From assembly GCA_031287285.1 (NCBI GenBank), contig JAITTC010000169.1, positions 1 to 7,976 on the forward strand: a DNA stretch of 7,976 nt. Reading direction: 5' to 3'. Source of the DNA: Christensenellaceae bacterium (lineage in GTDB: Bacteria > Bacillota > Clostridia > Christensenellales > UBA1750). Within the stretch, counting starts at the first letter, position 1. Every line of letters begins with the position of its first letter. Below, piece by piece: positions 1 to 6,676 of this stretch. The notes beneath the pieces were generated by a model. The model saw nothing but the letters and a program-made list of their open reading frames with translations, had not been told where the DNA came from and searched no databases. Position numbers and translations under genes: made by a program.

Positions 1-6
1 TCGCGA

Positions 7-30
7 TACCCGCCCCCGAAGCCGCGGAAT
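7..30 (-). repeat. Short GC-rich repeat, inverted copy at the left edge
   Basis: Read on the - strand this is ATTCCGCGGCTTCGGGGGCG followed by GGTA. It matches 7922-7945 at 21 of 24 positions, in inverted orientation relative to that copy. Confidence 0.5.
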
Positions 31-45
31 GGCGCGCCGCAGGCA

Positions 46-73
46 TTGACTTTTCATGAATTCATGTTATGAT
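46..73 (+). promoter_or_regulatory. Sigma-A-type promoter of the valS T-box leader
   Basis: A -35 box TTGACT (46-51) and a -10 box TATGAT (68-73) are separated by 16 bp, close to the TTGACA/TATAAT consensus. Transcription would start near 79-81, just before the T-box Stem I begins at about 84. The position directly upstream of the leader supports the call. Confidence 0.75.
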
Positions 74-83
74 AGGCAATAAC

Positions 84-318
84 CCCGATGACGGGAAGGA
101 GTACCCCGTTTTTCGCGCCAAAGAGAGGCTGCCCTTGAGCTGAAAGGCGGCCGCGCAAAGGGAAATGGGCGAAGGTCGTCCCCGAGGGAAAGAGGCGAAG
201 GGTTTTCCCCCTGCGTAGCCCCTTTCGGTTCGCGCCCGTTACCGCGCAAGAGGAGCATAAATAAAGGTGGTACCACGACGGCGCTCGTCCTTTTTTCAAG
301 GGGCGAGCGCCGCTTTTT
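84..318 (+). promoter_or_regulatory. T-box riboswitch leader, Val (GUC) specifier, controls valS
   Basis: This untranslated leader senses uncharged tRNA-Val and lets transcription continue into valS. Stem I can be drawn with a lower helix 92-95/181-184, an upper helix 105-111/163-169 and a specifier loop between them. The loop carries GGAGTA (98-103) on its 5' side and GAAG followed by GUC (175-177) and a purine on its 3' side; a second GUC follows at 178-180. An AAAGAGAG motif lies in distal Stem I near 120-127. The T-box bulge is TGGTACC (268-274), flanked by helices that pair 263-267 with 289-293 and 275-278 with 285-288. The bulge UGGU matches a tRNA ending ACCA, that is A73 as in tRNA-Val. 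The antiterminator and the terminator share bases 285-293 and so exclude each other. Specifier, bulge and downstream gene agree. Confidence 0.93.
279..318 (+). terminator. Attenuator hairpin of the valS T-box
   Basis: A 15-bp stem pairs 279-293 with 298-312 (GC-rich, with wobble pairs near the loop), has the loop TTTC, and is followed by a run of five T at 314-318. It is the termination alternative to the T-box antiterminator. Confidence 0.92.
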
Positions 319-376
319 CTTCCCTATAAAAAGGGCAAAAGAGCAAAACAACGATTTTTGAAGGAGGCAAAACGCC

Positions 377-3025
377 ATGCAGAACGGGAATGCGCCTGAG
401 ATGCCCAAAACCTACGACCCCGCAGCCGTAGAGGAAAGGCTCTATGAAAAATGGGAAAAAAGCGGCTATTTTAAGCCGGCCGCGACGAAGCCGCAGGGCA
501 AAAAGGCCTTTTCGATCGTGATGCCGCCGCCCAACATCACGGGGCAGCTGCACATGGGCCACGCGATGGACGGCGCCCTGCCGGACATCCTGATCCGCTA
601 CCATCGGATGCTCGGCGACGATACCCTTTGGCTGCCCGGCACCGATCACGCATCGATCGCCACGGAAGTCAAGATCGTGGAGCAGCTCGCCAAGGAGGGG
701 ATCGACAAGCGCGATTTGGGGCGCGAGAATTTCCTCAAGCGCGCCTGGCTTTGGCGCGACGAATACGGCGGAAGGATCGTTAAGCAGCAGCGCAAGCTGG
801 GCCTTTCGTGCGATTGGTCGCGCGAGCGCTTCACCATGGATGAGGGCTGCTCAAAGGCCGTGCTCGAGGTCTTCGTGCGGCTCTATAACGACGGGCTGAT
901 CTATCGCGGCAACCGCATCATCAATTGGTGCCCCGAGTGCCAAACCGCCCTTTCGGACGCGGAGGTCGAATACGAAGAGGAGGCTTCCTTCCTTTGGCAT
1001 GTGCGCTACCCCGCGGCGGACGGCGGCGAAGGGCTCGTCGTGGCGACGACGCGGCCCGAGACCATGCTGGGCGACACCGGCGTGGCTGTGAACCCAGACG
1101 ATGAGCGCTATGCCGCGCTGATCGGCAAAAACCTGGTTTTGCCCATCGTAAACCGCGAAATCCCCGTGGTGGCCGACGAATACGTCGAGAAGGAGTTCGG
1201 CACCGGCGCGGTGAAGATGACCCCCGCGCACGACCCGAACGACTTCGAGGTCGCGCAGCGGCACGATTTGCCCATCTTGCGCGTGATGAACGACGACGGC
1301 ACGATGAACGAGCTCTGCGGCCCCGATTTCGAGGGCCTGAGCGCCGCGGAGGCTCGTAAAAAGGTCATTTCCCAGCTTGAGGAGCTCGGCTTGCTCATAA
1401 AGGCGGAACCCTACGCGCACAACGTGGGCCACTGCTACCGCTGCCACCACACGGTAGAGCCCCTGGTCTCCACGCAGTGGTTTGTGAAGATGAAGCCGCT
1501 GGCAGAACCGGCCGTCGAGGCGCTGAAGAGCGGCGAGATCCGCTTCGTGCCCGAGCGCATGGCCAAGACCTACTTCAACTGGATGGAAAACATCCGCGAT
1601 TGGTGCATTTCGCGCCAGCTCTGGTGGGGGCATCGCATCCCCGCCTACTACTGCGCAGCCTGCGGGCACATGGAGGTGTCAAAGACCGCGGTAACGAGCT
1701 GCCAGCAGTGTGGAAGCGCCGAGATCAGGCAGGACGAGGACGTGCTCGATACCTGGTTTTCCTCCGCGCTCTGGCCCTTCTCGACCCTTGGCTGGCCAGA
1801 GAAGACGAGCGACCTTGATCGCTTCTACCCGAACACCCTGATGATCATGGGCTACGATATCCTCTTTTTCTGGGCCGCGCGCATGATCTTTTCGGGGCTT
1901 TACAACACCGGGGAAGCGCCGTTTAAGGATGTGCTCTTCCATGGCCTGGTGCGCGACGGCCAGGGCAGGAAGATGTCAAAATCCCTGGGCAACGGCATCG
2001 ACCCGCTGGAGATCATCGATCAGTTCGGCGCGGACGCGCTGCGCTTCTCGCTGGTCAACAGCGTTTCCCCCGGCAACGACATGCGCTTTTCAGAGGAAAA
2101 GGCCGAGGCCGCGCGCAATTTTGCCAATAAGGTCTATAACGCCTGCCGCTTTGCGCTGATGAACCTGAGCGGCGAGATCGACGAGCGCGGCGAAAAGAGC
2201 CTGGCCGACAAGTGGATTCTGACCGCCTTCGCGCGATGCGCAAAGGAAGTGACCGAGCACCTAAACCAGCTCGACATCGCCATGGCGGCGCAGAAGCTCT
2301 ATGACTATATTTGGTCGGAGCTGTGCGACTGGTACCTGGAGCTTGCCAAGGCCGCGCTCTATGGCGGGGACGAGCGCGCGGCTGCCGCCGCGCGGAGCAC
2401 TCTTCGCGCGGTGCTCGAGGGCACGCTCAAGATCCTGCACCCCTTCATGCCCTTCCTGACGGATTCGATCTATGAATACCTTCCGGGCGCCGCCGAGGAC
2501 TCGATCATGATCTCTTCCTGGCCGCAGAGCTTTGAGGAATACCCCGAGGAGGCGGCCCGGATGGAGCGCATCATGGACGTCATCCGCGCGGTGCGGAACT
2601 TGCGCGCGGAAATGAGCGTGCCCCCTTCCAGAAAGGCGCAAATTTACCTGGTGCTCAGCGATGCCGGCGATGAAGGCGCCTTCAAGGCAGCAGAAAGCTA
2701 CTTCGCAAGGCTCGCCTCGGCCTCGCAGCTCAGCGTCGGAAGCGCTTTCGGCATCCCGAAGAACGCGGTTTCCGCCATTTGCCCGGCGGCGCAGGCCTAT
2801 CTGCCCATCGAGGAGCTCGTAGACCTTGAAAAGGAAAGGGCCCGCCTGCAAAAGGAGATCGACAATCTGAAGGGCGAAATCGCAAGGGCAGAGGGCAAGC
2901 TGCAGAACCAGGGCTTCGTCGCCAAGGCGCCGGCAGCCGTAATCGAGGCCGAAAGAACGAAGCTCGCCACCAGCCGCGCCATGATCGAAAAGCTGCAGGG
3001 GCAGCTGCAGGGCCTCGGCGCATAG
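377..3025 (+). CDS. valS: Valine--tRNA ligase (class I, with editing domain)
   Basis: ValRS charges tRNA-Val with valine using ATP in the cytoplasm and hydrolyses mischarged Thr-tRNA-Val. The 882 residues match the usual bacterial length. The HIGH motif appears as HMGH at residues 59-62 after PPPNITGQL. The CP1 editing domain carries TTRPET (224-229) and GTGAVK followed by HDPNDF (275-290). Further class I core motifs are WWGHRIP (416-422) and KMSKS (532-536). Cys pairs (CPEC, CYRC, CAAC, CQQC) suggest zinc knuckles. From about residue 812 a charged coiled-coil with the GFVAKAP signature forms the typical ValRS C-terminal tRNA-binding arm. The ATG at 377 is preferred because AAGGAGG (361-367) lies 9 nt upstream; a later ATG at 401 has no good ribosome binding site. 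The gene is single, preceded by a Val T-box and followed by an intrinsic terminator. No defect is seen. Confidence 0.98.
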   Translation: MQNGNAPEMPKTYDPAAVEERLYEKWEKSGYFKPAATKPQGKKAFSIVMPPPNITGQLHMGHAMDGALPDILIRYHRMLGDDTLWLPGTDHASIATEVKIVEQLAKEGIDKRDLGRENFLKRAWLWRDEYGGRIVKQQRKLGLSCDWSRERFTMDEGCSKAVLEVFVRLYNDGLIYRGNRIINWCPECQTALSDAEVEYEEEASFLWHVRYPAADGGEGLVVATTRPETMLGDTGVAVNPDDERYAALIGKNLVLPIVNREIPVVADEYVEKEFGTGAVKMTPAHDPNDFEVAQRHDLPILRVMNDDGTMNELCGPDFEGLSAAEARKKVISQLEELGLLIKAEPYAHNVGHCYRCHHTVEPLVSTQWFVKMKPLAEPAVEALKSGEIRFVPERMAKTYFNWMENIRDWCISRQLWWGHRIPAYYCAACGHMEVSKTAVTSCQQCGSAEIRQDEDVLDTWFSSALWPFSTLGWPEKTSDLDRFYPNTLMIMGYDILFFWAARMIFSGLYNTGEAPFKDVLFHGLVRDGQGRKMSKSLGNGIDPLEIIDQFGADALRFSLVNSVSPGNDMRFSEEKAEAARNFANKVYNACRFALMNLSGEIDERGEKSLADKWILTAFARCAKEVTEHLNQLDIAMAAQKLYDYIWSELCDWYLELAKAALYGGDERAAAAARSTLRAVLEGTLKILHPFMPFLTDSIYEYLPGAAEDSIMISSWPQSFEEYPEEAARMERIMDVIRAVRNLRAEMSVPPSRKAQIYLVLSDAGDEGAFKAAESYFARLASASQLSVGSAFGIPKNAVSAICPAAQAYLPIEELVDLEKERARLQKEIDNLKGEIARAEGKLQNQGFVAKAPAAVIEAERTKLATSRAMIEKLQGQLQGLGA

Positions 3026-3040
3026 GGTTTTGAATCGCTT

Positions 3041-3068
3041 GGGCTTCCATGTTGGGGGCCCTTTTTTT
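3041..3068 (+). terminator. Intrinsic terminator of valS
   Basis: An 8-bp stem pairs 3041-3048 with 3054-3061 (two G-T wobbles), has a 5-nt loop ATGTT, and is followed directly by seven T at 3062-3068. It lies 15 bp after the valS stop codon and separates valS from the repeat array and the ior operon. Confidence 0.82.
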
Positions 3069-3080
3069 CAGCACGTGCCT

Positions 3081-3120
3081 TCTGGATCGCTTCGTCGCTG
3101 CGCGCTCCTCGCGGGTGACG
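3081..3120 (+). repeat. Degenerate right half of palindromic element (left end of array)
   Basis: The stretch reads TCTGGATCGCTTCGTCGC... and ends CTCCTCGCGGGTGACG. It matches the right arm of the full elements with scattered substitutions (GGATCG for GGATTG, GCGGGTGACG for GCAATGACG). No matching left arm exists upstream, where the valS terminator and gene end lie. Confidence 0.75.
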
Positions 3121-3180
3121 ATGCTCTGCCCCTTGCGGGTGACGGCTCACGTTGTCCACGGAGCGCACAGCGACTTTCCC

Positions 3181-3291
3181 CGTCATTGCGAACGGGGCAA
3201 TGAAGCAATCCAGCGCCTTCCTTTTTGAAGAAGCGCAGCCTTTGGCGCATGACTGCTGGATTGCTTCGTCGTTTCGCTCCTCGCAATGACG
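3181..3291 (+). repeat. Palindromic element, copy 1
   Basis: This is a 111-bp unit with left arm 3181-3215 and right arm from about 3254 to 3291. Its left arm (CGAACGGGGCAATGAAGC) differs most from the other copies. The 66-bp spacer after it is also the most divergent, so it is probably an older unit. Confidence 0.88.
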
Positions 3292-3357
3292 GCCCACGCG
3301 GCCTGCGCGCCCTGTGGGCGACGGCCCCCACCGCCCACAGAGCGCTGCGGCGTCCTT

Positions 3358-3467
3358 CGTCATTGCGAGCGACAGCGAAGCAATCCAGCGTCCCCCTTTT
3401 TGAAGAAGCGTGGCCTTTGAAGCGGACCCGCTGGATTGCTTCGTCGCTTGCGCTCCTCGCAATGACG
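3358..3467 (+). repeat. Palindromic element, copy 2
   Basis: This is a 110-bp unit whose left arm reads GCGAGCGACAGCGAAGC. Its centre contains GAAGCGGACCCG where other copies have GGCGCATG, so the hairpin tip differs. The 66-bp spacer 3468-3533 is nearly the same as the one after copy 3. Confidence 0.9.
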
Positions 3468-3533
3468 AGCCGAGCAGCTTTCGTTTCTCAAGGGATGATG
3501 GAAGTCGCCCACAGCGTCCATCACGCTCTTCTT

Positions 3534-3643
3534 CGTCATTGCGAGTGGCAACGAAGCAATCCAGCGTTTTCCTTTTTGAAGAGGCGCGGCCTCTGGCGCA
3601 TGGCTTCTGGATTGCTTCGTCGCTTACGCTCCTCGCAATGACG
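3534..3643 (+). repeat. Palindromic element, copy 3
   Basis: This is a 110-bp unit. Its left arm (GCGAGTGGCAACGAAGC) is identical to that of copy 4. Its spacer (3644-3709) starts with the same AGCCGAGCAGCTTTCGTTTC block as the spacer after copy 2, which indicates tandem duplication of the 176-bp unit. Confidence 0.9.
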
Positions 3644-3709
3644 AGCCGAGCAGCTTTCGTTTCTCAAGGGATGATGCAGGCCGCCCACAGCGCCCGTCAC
3701 GCGCTTCTT

Positions 3710-3818
3710 CGTCATTGCGAGTGGCAACGAAGCAATCCAGCGTCCTTCTTTTTGAAGAAGCGCGGCCTTTGGCGCATGCCGTCTAGGTTGCTTCGTCGCT
3801 TCGCTCCTCGCAATGACG
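3710..3818 (+). repeat. Palindromic element, copy 4
   Basis: This is a 109-bp unit with the left arm of copy 3 and a right arm reading GGTTGCTTCGTCGCTTCGC (one base change and a 1-2 bp deletion). The sequence after it (3819-3887) no longer resembles the earlier spacers at its start, but its end (GAGCGCACTGCGCTTTCTT) does. Confidence 0.88.
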
Positions 3819-3887
3819 AGGACGATGGTGGCCTGAGTTGGGCGCTGTCAACTTGAATACCGCCTATAGAGCGCACTGCGCTTTCTT

Positions 3888-3913
3888 CGTCCTTGCAGGT
3901 GACGGCGAAGCAG
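3888..3913 (+). repeat. Degenerate left half of palindromic element (right end of array)
   Basis: CGTCCTTGCAGGTGACGGCG followed by AAGCAG resembles the left arm CGTCATTGCGAGCGACAGCG. It lies 178 bp after copy 4 begins, in register with the array. No right arm follows; the ior promoter begins 22 bp later. Confidence 0.65.
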
Positions 3914-3934
3914 GGCGGCGTCATCCCGCCGCCC

Positions 3935-3963
3935 TTGACATTTTCGACATTCGCGGCTATACT
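3935..3963 (+). promoter_or_regulatory. Sigma-A promoter of the iorA-iorB-paaK operon
   Basis: A perfect -35 box TTGACA (3935-3940) and a -10 box TATACT (3958-3963) are separated by the optimal 17 bp. Transcription would start near 3970, shortly before the second T-box Stem I. The near-consensus sequence suggests strong constitutive initiation, with control exerted by the leader. Confidence 0.85.
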
Positions 3964-3984
3964 TCTTCTAACTTCCTAGCATGA

Positions 3985-4260
3985 AACCGTTGAGGTGGAG
4001 GTAAAAACGCGATACGCCAACAAAGAGAGCGGGCGAAGCTGGGAATCCCGCGTGAAACGGCGCGTTAAATGGGCCACCGAGGGCGCGGTCAACGGCGGAA
4101 ACGCCTAGTATTCCGTGACGCACGGGGCCGCGTGAGCGCCCAGGGTATTCGGAAGGGTTTTCCAAGTGCCCGAATGAAGGCGGAGCAGCTTCCGCGAAAT
4201 AAGGTGGCACCACGGGCCAGAACCCGTCCTTAAAGCAAGGCTTTTGGGGGCGGCTTTTTT
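3985..4260 (+). promoter_or_regulatory. T-box riboswitch leader, Trp (UGG) specifier, controls iorA-iorB-paaK
   Basis: Stem I has a lower helix GGTGG 3994-3998 with CCACC 4074-4078, an upper helix AACGC 4006-4010 with GCGTT 4062-4066, and a symmetric 7/7 internal loop between them. The 3' side of the loop reads AAATGGG (4067-4073). Aligned with the Val leader, the specifier is UGG (4070-4072) followed by a purine, that is Trp. AAAGAGAG recurs in distal Stem I (4022-4029), and a Stem III hairpin pairs 4180-4184 with 4191-4195. The T-box bulge TGGCACC (4205-4211) lies between helices 4200-4204/4228-4232 and 4212-4216/4223-4227. The bulge UGGC pairs with GCCA, fitting the G73 discriminator of bacterial tRNA-Trp and excluding the A73 tRNAs for Phe and Tyr. 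High uncharged tRNA-Trp should switch the operon on. Other readings (AUG, GGG, AAU) fit the loop geometry, bulge or genes less well. Confidence 0.9.
4224..4260 (+). terminator. Attenuator hairpin of the ior T-box
   Basis: A 12-bp stem pairs 4224-4235 with 4242-4253 (several G-T wobbles), has a 6-nt loop CAAGGC, and is followed by six T (4255-4260). It shares bases 4224-4232 with the antiterminator, so the two folds are exclusive. Its wobble-rich stem looks weaker than the valS attenuator. Confidence 0.87.
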
Positions 4261-4271
4261 ATTGAAGGCAT

Positions 4272-4277
4272 AAGGAG
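4272..4277 (+). promoter_or_regulatory. Ribosome binding site that decides the iorA TTG start
   Basis: AAGGAG lies 8 nt before TTG 4286. An ATG at 4278 touches the Shine-Dalgarno sequence directly (zero spacing) and opens only nine codons. The ATG at 4307 has no good ribosome binding site. Confidence 0.75.
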
Positions 4278-4285
4278 ATGAGCTT

Positions 4286-6103
4286 TTGGCTGAAATCAGG
4301 CTTTTGATGGGCAACGAGGCGATTGCCCTCGGCGCGCTGCGCGCGGGGCTGCGCTTCGCATCCGGCTACCCGGGCACGCCCTCGTCCGAGATCCTTGAAA
4401 CCCTTGCGAAAGAGAAGCGCGAGGGCGTGTACGCGGAATGGTCGGTGAATGAAAAGACGGCGCTGGAGGCAGCGGCCGGGGCTGCGATGGCCGGTGCGCG
4501 GGCGCTGGTGACGATGAAGCAGGTGGGGCTCAACGTGGCGTCCGACCCTCTCATGAGCCTCAACTACGTGGGCGTGAAGGGGGGCATGGTGGTCGTCGCG
4601 GCCGATGATCCGGGCCCGCTTTCCTCCCAAACCGAGCAGGATACGAGGCATTTTGGCCAATTCGCCAAGATCCCGGTCTTTGATCCTTCCTCGCCCGAGG
4701 AGGCCTACTTGATGATCGCCGACGCCTTCGAGCTTTCGGAAAAAATCCACAGGCCGGTGCTGTTCAGGCCCACGACCAGGGTCTGCCACGGCTATGCCTC
4801 GATCGAGATTTTGGCCGATTTGCCCCAAAAGGCGCCGGAGGGCTTCACCAAGGATGGCGGCGCCTGGGTGATTTTCCCTCGGCTCGCCTACCAAAACCAC
4901 CTGCTCATCGAGGACGGACTGGAAGCCCTGGCCGACGAATGGTCGAACTATCGCTTCAATGCCCTGAGCGGCAAGGGCAAGAAGGGGATCGCGGCCGGCG
5001 GGGTGAGCTTCGCCTACGCCGCCGAGGCAGTCGAAGGCGCTCTGCAATCCGGCGCGGAATGCAGGCTTTTCAAGGTTGCGACCTACCCGATTCCCGAGAG
5101 AAAGGCGCTGGAGTTCCTCGATGGGCTCGAGGAAGTGCTGGTGGCCGAGGAGCTCGACCCCGTGATCGAAAAAGAGCTCTTTCGCCTTTGCGGCAAGCAT
5201 GGCCTCAGGGTCAAGATCAGGGGGAAGGGCGATGGAACGATGCCCCGGGCCGGCGAAAACAGCGCGGCGGGGATCAAAAAGGCGATCGCCGCCTTCCTTG
5301 GATTGAAGGAAGAACCGACCAGGGTCTTTTGTGAGGAAGCGCCGAGCCTGCCGCAGCGCCCGCCGGTGCTTTGCGCGGGCTGCCCGCATCGGGGGTCGTT
5401 CTTCGCGGTCAAGGAAGCGTGCAAGGGCAAAAAGGCTGTGTTTTCAGGCGATATTGGCTGCTATACCCTGGGCAACGCGGCCCCGCTGAACATGGTCGAT
5501 ACCTGCCTGTGCATGGGAGCCGGGCTTGCGCAGGCGCAGGGCCTTTCTAAGATCGAGCCGGACGCCGCTCATTTCGCCTTCATCGGCGATTCGACCTTCT
5601 TCCATACCGGGATGCCAGGGGTGCTCAACGCGGTCTACAACGGCGCGGACGTCATCCTTTGCATATTAGATAATTCGACCACCGCCATGACCGGCGGCCA
5701 GCCGCACCCCGGCACGGGAAAGACCCTGATGGGCAACACGGCCGTCAAGGCGGATATTTATGGGGTTTTGAAGGCCTTGGGCGTTGAACGGATTCAGCGG
5801 GTGAACCCCTTCGACCTGGGCGGCGCCAGGGCTGCGGTGGAGGAGGCTCTTCAGGGCAGCGGCGTGCGCGCGCTCCTGTTCGAAGGCCCTTGCATCGCCT
5901 TGGCGACGAAGAAGCAGCCCCTTGAGGTGCTTCAGGCCTGCATCGCCTGCGGCCGCTGTGCGCGCGAGCTTGGCTGCCCCGCGATTTCCTGGGAAAAGGG
6001 CCACAAGGCGAGCGTCGACGGGCTGCTTTGCACGGGCTGCGGCCTTTGCGCGGGGCTTTGCCCGGCAGGCGCCATCGTGGAAGGGGGCAAAAACCATGCT
6101 TAA
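4286..6103 (+). CDS. iorA: Indolepyruvate ferredoxin oxidoreductase, alpha subunit
   Basis: The enzyme interconverts an arylpyruvate plus CoA and oxidised ferredoxin with the arylacetyl-CoA, CO2 and reduced ferredoxin; it is cytoplasmic and oxygen-sensitive. The 605 residues fit the family. An N-terminal pyrimidine-binding domain carries GYPGTP (27-32). A CAGCPHRG motif (363-370) and GDIGCY (388-393) lead into the thiamine diphosphate domain. There GDST (434-437) and DNST (462-465) form the GDG-N-type cofactor and Mg2+ motif. The C-terminus has two 4Fe-4S motifs: cysteines 552, 555, 558, 564 and 582, 585, 588, 592. The TTG start is chosen for its spaced AAGGAG and because the resulting N-terminus, with a short segment before GNEAIALGAL, looks like the family. 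It is the first gene after a Trp T-box. Substrate preference among aromatic pyruvates cannot be read from the protein; the regulator favours indolepyruvate. Confidence 0.95.
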   Translation: MAEIRLLMGNEAIALGALRAGLRFASGYPGTPSSEILETLAKEKREGVYAEWSVNEKTALEAAAGAAMAGARALVTMKQVGLNVASDPLMSLNYVGVKGGMVVVAADDPGPLSSQTEQDTRHFGQFAKIPVFDPSSPEEAYLMIADAFELSEKIHRPVLFRPTTRVCHGYASIEILADLPQKAPEGFTKDGGAWVIFPRLAYQNHLLIEDGLEALADEWSNYRFNALSGKGKKGIAAGGVSFAYAAEAVEGALQSGAECRLFKVATYPIPERKALEFLDGLEEVLVAEELDPVIEKELFRLCGKHGLRVKIRGKGDGTMPRAGENSAAGIKKAIAAFLGLKEEPTRVFCEEAPSLPQRPPVLCAGCPHRGSFFAVKEACKGKKAVFSGDIGCYTLGNAAPLNMVDTCLCMGAGLAQAQGLSKIEPDAAHFAFIGDSTFFHTGMPGVLNAVYNGADVILCILDNSTTAMTGGQPHPGTGKTLMGNTAVKADIYGVLKALGVERIQRVNPFDLGGARAAVEEALQGSGVRALLFEGPCIALATKKQPLEVLQACIACGRCARELGCPAISWEKGHKASVDGLLCTGCGLCAGLCPAGAIVEGGKNHA

Positions 6104-6674
6104 CCTCTTGATCGCGGGCGTGGGCGGGCAGGGAACCGTCTTAAGCGCCAGACTGTTGGGGCTGGCCGCCCTTGAGAAAGGCCTGAAGGTGCGCGGGAGC
6201 GAAACCATCGGCATGGCCCAGCGCGGCGGCAGCGTGGTCAGCCACCTGCGGCTTGGCGAGGGGGCGCATTCGCCGCTGATTCCCCTCGGCGAGGCCGACC
6301 TGATCCTGGCCTTTGAGCCGGCGGAAGCCCTGCGCGCCTTGCCTTTTTTAAGGGCGGATGGAAGGATGCTGGTCGCCGACCGGGCGCTGCAGCCCTCCGG
6401 CACGCCGGGTTACGACGTAGCGGCGACGCTGTCTTACCTTAAGCGCAGCCAGCCGGGCGGCTTCTTCCTAAGCGGCGAAGAGGTCATCGCGCGCTGCGGT
6501 GGGCGAAGCCTCAACGTGGCGATGCTGGGCGCCGCCGCCGCCCTTGGCTTTTTCCCCTTTGGGCTTCAGGAGCTTGAAGCCGCACTCCATAAGCGCCTGG
6601 CGCCAAGAACCATTGAAAGCAACCTGCATGCGCTTCATTTTGGCGCAGAAACTGCAAAGAAGGGCGGGAACTAA
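6096..6674 (+). CDS. iorB: Indolepyruvate ferredoxin oxidoreductase, beta subunit
   Basis: This 192-residue protein belongs to the pyruvate/ketoacid oxidoreductase gamma-type domain family and is the partner of IorA in the oxidoreductase complex. The N-terminus has a glycine-rich GVGGQG motif (8-13), followed by RGSETIGMAQRGGSVVSH (33-50), both typical of IorB. The reading frame is open further upstream within iorA, but ATG 6096 is the start: it puts GVGGQG at the family position and has AAGGGGG (6081-6087) 8 nt upstream. The start overlaps the iorA end by 8 bp (ATGCTTAA), which suggests translational coupling for equal subunit amounts. No Cys clusters are seen; the iron-sulfur centres sit in IorA. 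Confidence 0.93.
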   Translation: MLNLLIAGVGGQGTVLSARLLGLAALEKGLKVRGSETIGMAQRGGSVVSHLRLGEGAHSPLIPLGEADLILAFEPAEALRALPFLRADGRMLVADRALQPSGTPGYDVAATLSYLKRSQPGGFFLSGEEVIARCGGRSLNVAMLGAAAALGFFPFGLQELEAALHKRLAPRTIESNLHALHFGAETAKKGGN

Positions 6675-6676
6675 GC

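Larger units (their letters stand above)
3081..3913. repeat. Tandem array of palindromic repeats, 176-177 bp period (gene-free region)
   Basis: The region between the valS terminator and the ior promoter holds no credible gene. It contains four full palindromic elements of 109-111 bp beginning at 3181, 3358, 3534 and 3710, so the start-to-start steps are 177, 176 and 176 bp. A degenerate right half-element precedes them (3081-3120) and a degenerate left half-element follows (3888-3913). Each element has a left arm starting CGTCATTGCGA and reaching GAAGCAATCCAGCG, a centre with a CTTTTTGAAGA(A/G)GCG core, and a right arm GGATTGCTTCGTCG through CTCCTCGCAATGACG. The arms are near-complementary, so DNA or RNA could form a hairpin of about 30 bp or more. 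The 66-bp spacers are also related. Elements of this CATTGCGAG...GAAGCAATCC type are known as dispersed intergenic palindromes in many bacteria and often produce false ORF calls. Origin and mobilising enzyme are unknown. Confidence 0.93.

Noticed and set aside
3..59. Possible 3' end of an upstream gene (AIPAPEAAEWRAAGIDFS then TGA at 57-59)
   Set aside because: Only 18 codons are visible. The stretch overlaps both a copy of the GC-rich repeat and the -35 box of the valS promoter, so it cannot be told from chance, although it reads like a protein end.
67..408. ORFs on the - strand across the valS leader
   Set aside because: The region is fully explained by the T-box structure and promoter. 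The peptides have no family features.
851..1669. 272-residue - strand frame opposite valS
   Set aside because: It is a shadow of valS codon usage. No conserved motif is seen and valS is intact across the region.
3181..3818. Possible CRISPR array
   Set aside because: Repeats are about 110 bp and palindromic, the 66-bp spacers are related rather than unique, and no cas genes are present.
3068..3924. Several overlapping ORFs of 60-220 residues on both strands, with peptides such as HCEER, GAKRRSNP and LRHCEWQRSNPA
   Set aside because: They are translations of the palindromic array. The 176-bp period is not a multiple of three, frames change between copies, and such peptides are well-known spurious products of this repeat type.
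4259..5389. 376-residue open frame on the - strand opposite iorA
   Set aside because: It is a mirror frame of a GC-rich gene, rich in Arg, Gly and His with no recognisable domain, and it runs through the T-box attenuator and the iorA start. The + strand gene is unambiguous.
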